A stretch of 64,000 bases of DNA from Microvirga antarctica (GTDB lineage: Bacteria > Pseudomonadota > Alphaproteobacteria > Rhizobiales > Beijerinckiaceae). Shown piece after piece: positions 63,589 through 64,000 of the stretch. The notes beneath the pieces are model-generated. The model worked only from the letters and a program-made list of their open reading frames with translations. It searched no databases and had not been told where the DNA came from. Position 1 is the first letter of the stretch; each line of letters begins with the position of its first letter. The stretch lies in the NCBI RefSeq assembly GCF_017921815.1, contig NZ_JAGEMM010000006.1:124001-188000 (forward strand), in the 5' to 3' direction. Both the position numbers and the translations under genes were made by a program.

Positions 63589-64000
63589 ATGTCCCGCCGC
63601 CGCCTTCCGCCGCTCAAATCCATCCGGGCTTTCGAAGCCGCCTCCCGTCATCTCAGCTTCGAGAAGGCGGGCGATGAGCTGGCCGTCACCGCCAGCGCCG
63701 TCGGCCAGCAGATCAGGTCGCTGGAGGCGTGGCTGGGGCTGTCGCTGTTCGTGCGGCTTCCCAGCAAGGGCGTGACGCTGACCCCGGTGGGCGAGCGTTA
63801 CGCTGCGTCCCTGTCGGACGTGCTCGACCAGCTCGACGAGGCGACAGCGCGGGCGCTGAAGCCTGAGACCCCACGGACACTGACGGTGGCCACCGTGCCG
63901 AGCTTTGCCTCGGGCTGGCTGATTCCGCGGCTCGGCCGCCTGCGCGAGCGGTGCCCCGACCTCGATGTGCGGGTTTCCGTGGCGCCCGGGCGGACGGATT
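63589..64000 (+). CDS. LysR-type transcriptional regulator (GcvA-like), 3' end outside the window
   Basis: The first 137 residues of a LysR regulator. RRRLPPLKSIRAFEAASRHL then SFEKAGDELAVTASAVGQQI and RSLEAWLGLSLFVRLPSKGV is a clear winged helix-turn-helix. The effector domain begins at LTVATVPSFASGWLIPRLGRL near residue 98. The LKSIRAFEAA start is that of the GcvA/AmpR branch. The frame is open to the last base. CCAAG-gaaaa-CTTGG (63567-63581) just before the start could be an autoregulatory site. It is divergent from DUF1127. Confidence 0.88.
   Translation, partial: MSRRRLPPLKSIRAFEAASRHLSFEKAGDELAVTASAVGQQIRSLEAWLGLSLFVRLPSKGVTLTPVGERYAASLSDVLDQLDEATARALKPETPRTLTVATVPSFASGWLIPRLGRLRERCPDLDVRVSVAPGRTD

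Overview
This is a GC-rich chromosomal window from an alphaproteobacterium, almost certainly of the order Hyphomicrobiales (Rhizobiales). Several things support this. The CtrA-proteolysis regulators CpdR and RcdA are present, together with GapR and a DUF1013/TrcR-type regulator. The order DUF1192 - rcdA - rpmE - ABC exporter matches the group, as does a three-gene proton-translocating transhydrogenase (pntAA-pntAB-pntB). A small heat-shock gene sits behind a ROSE-type RNA thermometer, there is an MmgR/suhB-like small RNA, and a string of small alphaproteobacterial families occurs (DUF1036, DUF1127, DUF1244, DUF1465, DUF2312). I could not assign a genus. I see no insertion sequence, prophage, CRISPR array, plasmid gene or toxin-antitoxin pair. 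The window reads as stable core genome.

Layout. 1-9.5 kb: the end of an SGNH/DUF459 protein gene, gltBD (glutamate synthase), a threonine aldolase gene and hsp20. 9.6-20.4 kb: lipase-like hydrolases, a HisN-type phosphatase, an MFS permease, an sRNA, two N-formylglutamate amidohydrolase paralogues, cpdR, tRNA-Val(GAC), rpmJ, a TPR protein, pyruvate kinase with a DUF1036 protein, and an EamA permease. 20.4-24.7 kb: DUF1244, gapR, and two cell-wall enzymes (M15-like DUF882 and an L,D-transpeptidase). 25-33.5 kb: an M3 peptidase, a UbiB-like kinase, a glycosyltransferase, a small cytochrome oxidase subunit, pntAA-AB-B and a GNAT. 33.5-43.8 kb: a TPR lipoprotein, rpsU, purE-purK, two YdcH-like proteins, a TauE permease, prpE, trcR, a quinone oxidoreductase, DUF1192, rcdA and rpmE. 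44-56.2 kb: an ABC exporter, a MotB/MotA-like stator pair, suhB, a Sel1 protein, a ThiE-like protein, then fba-pgk-gap-tkt for lower glycolysis/gluconeogenesis and the pentose-phosphate pathway. 56.4-64 kb: DUF4164-zapA-6S RNA-fau, a YmdB-type phosphodiesterase, exoD, yebC, ruvCAB, ybgC, DUF1127 and the start of a LysR-type regulator.

How the genes fit together. Central metabolism is well represented: fba, pgk, gap, tkt and pyk for sugar phosphates, gltBD for ammonia assimilation, pntAA/AB/B for NADPH supply and prpE for propionate. A second theme is cell-cycle control. CpdR and RcdA hand CtrA to ClpXP, GapR organises overtwisted DNA and ZapA stabilises FtsZ. The rcdA promoter region carries a CtrA-like half-site pair.

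The less ordinary signals are small. There is an exact 18-bp tandem duplication covering the ribosome-binding site and start codon of gltB. A perfect 15-bp terminator palindrome swallows the start codon of a TPR gene. A structured, terminator-ended stretch lies upstream of rcdA. A MotA/MotB-like stator pair stands far from any flagellar gene, and the usual tolQRAB block does not follow ybgC. I found no convincing new multi-gene system.
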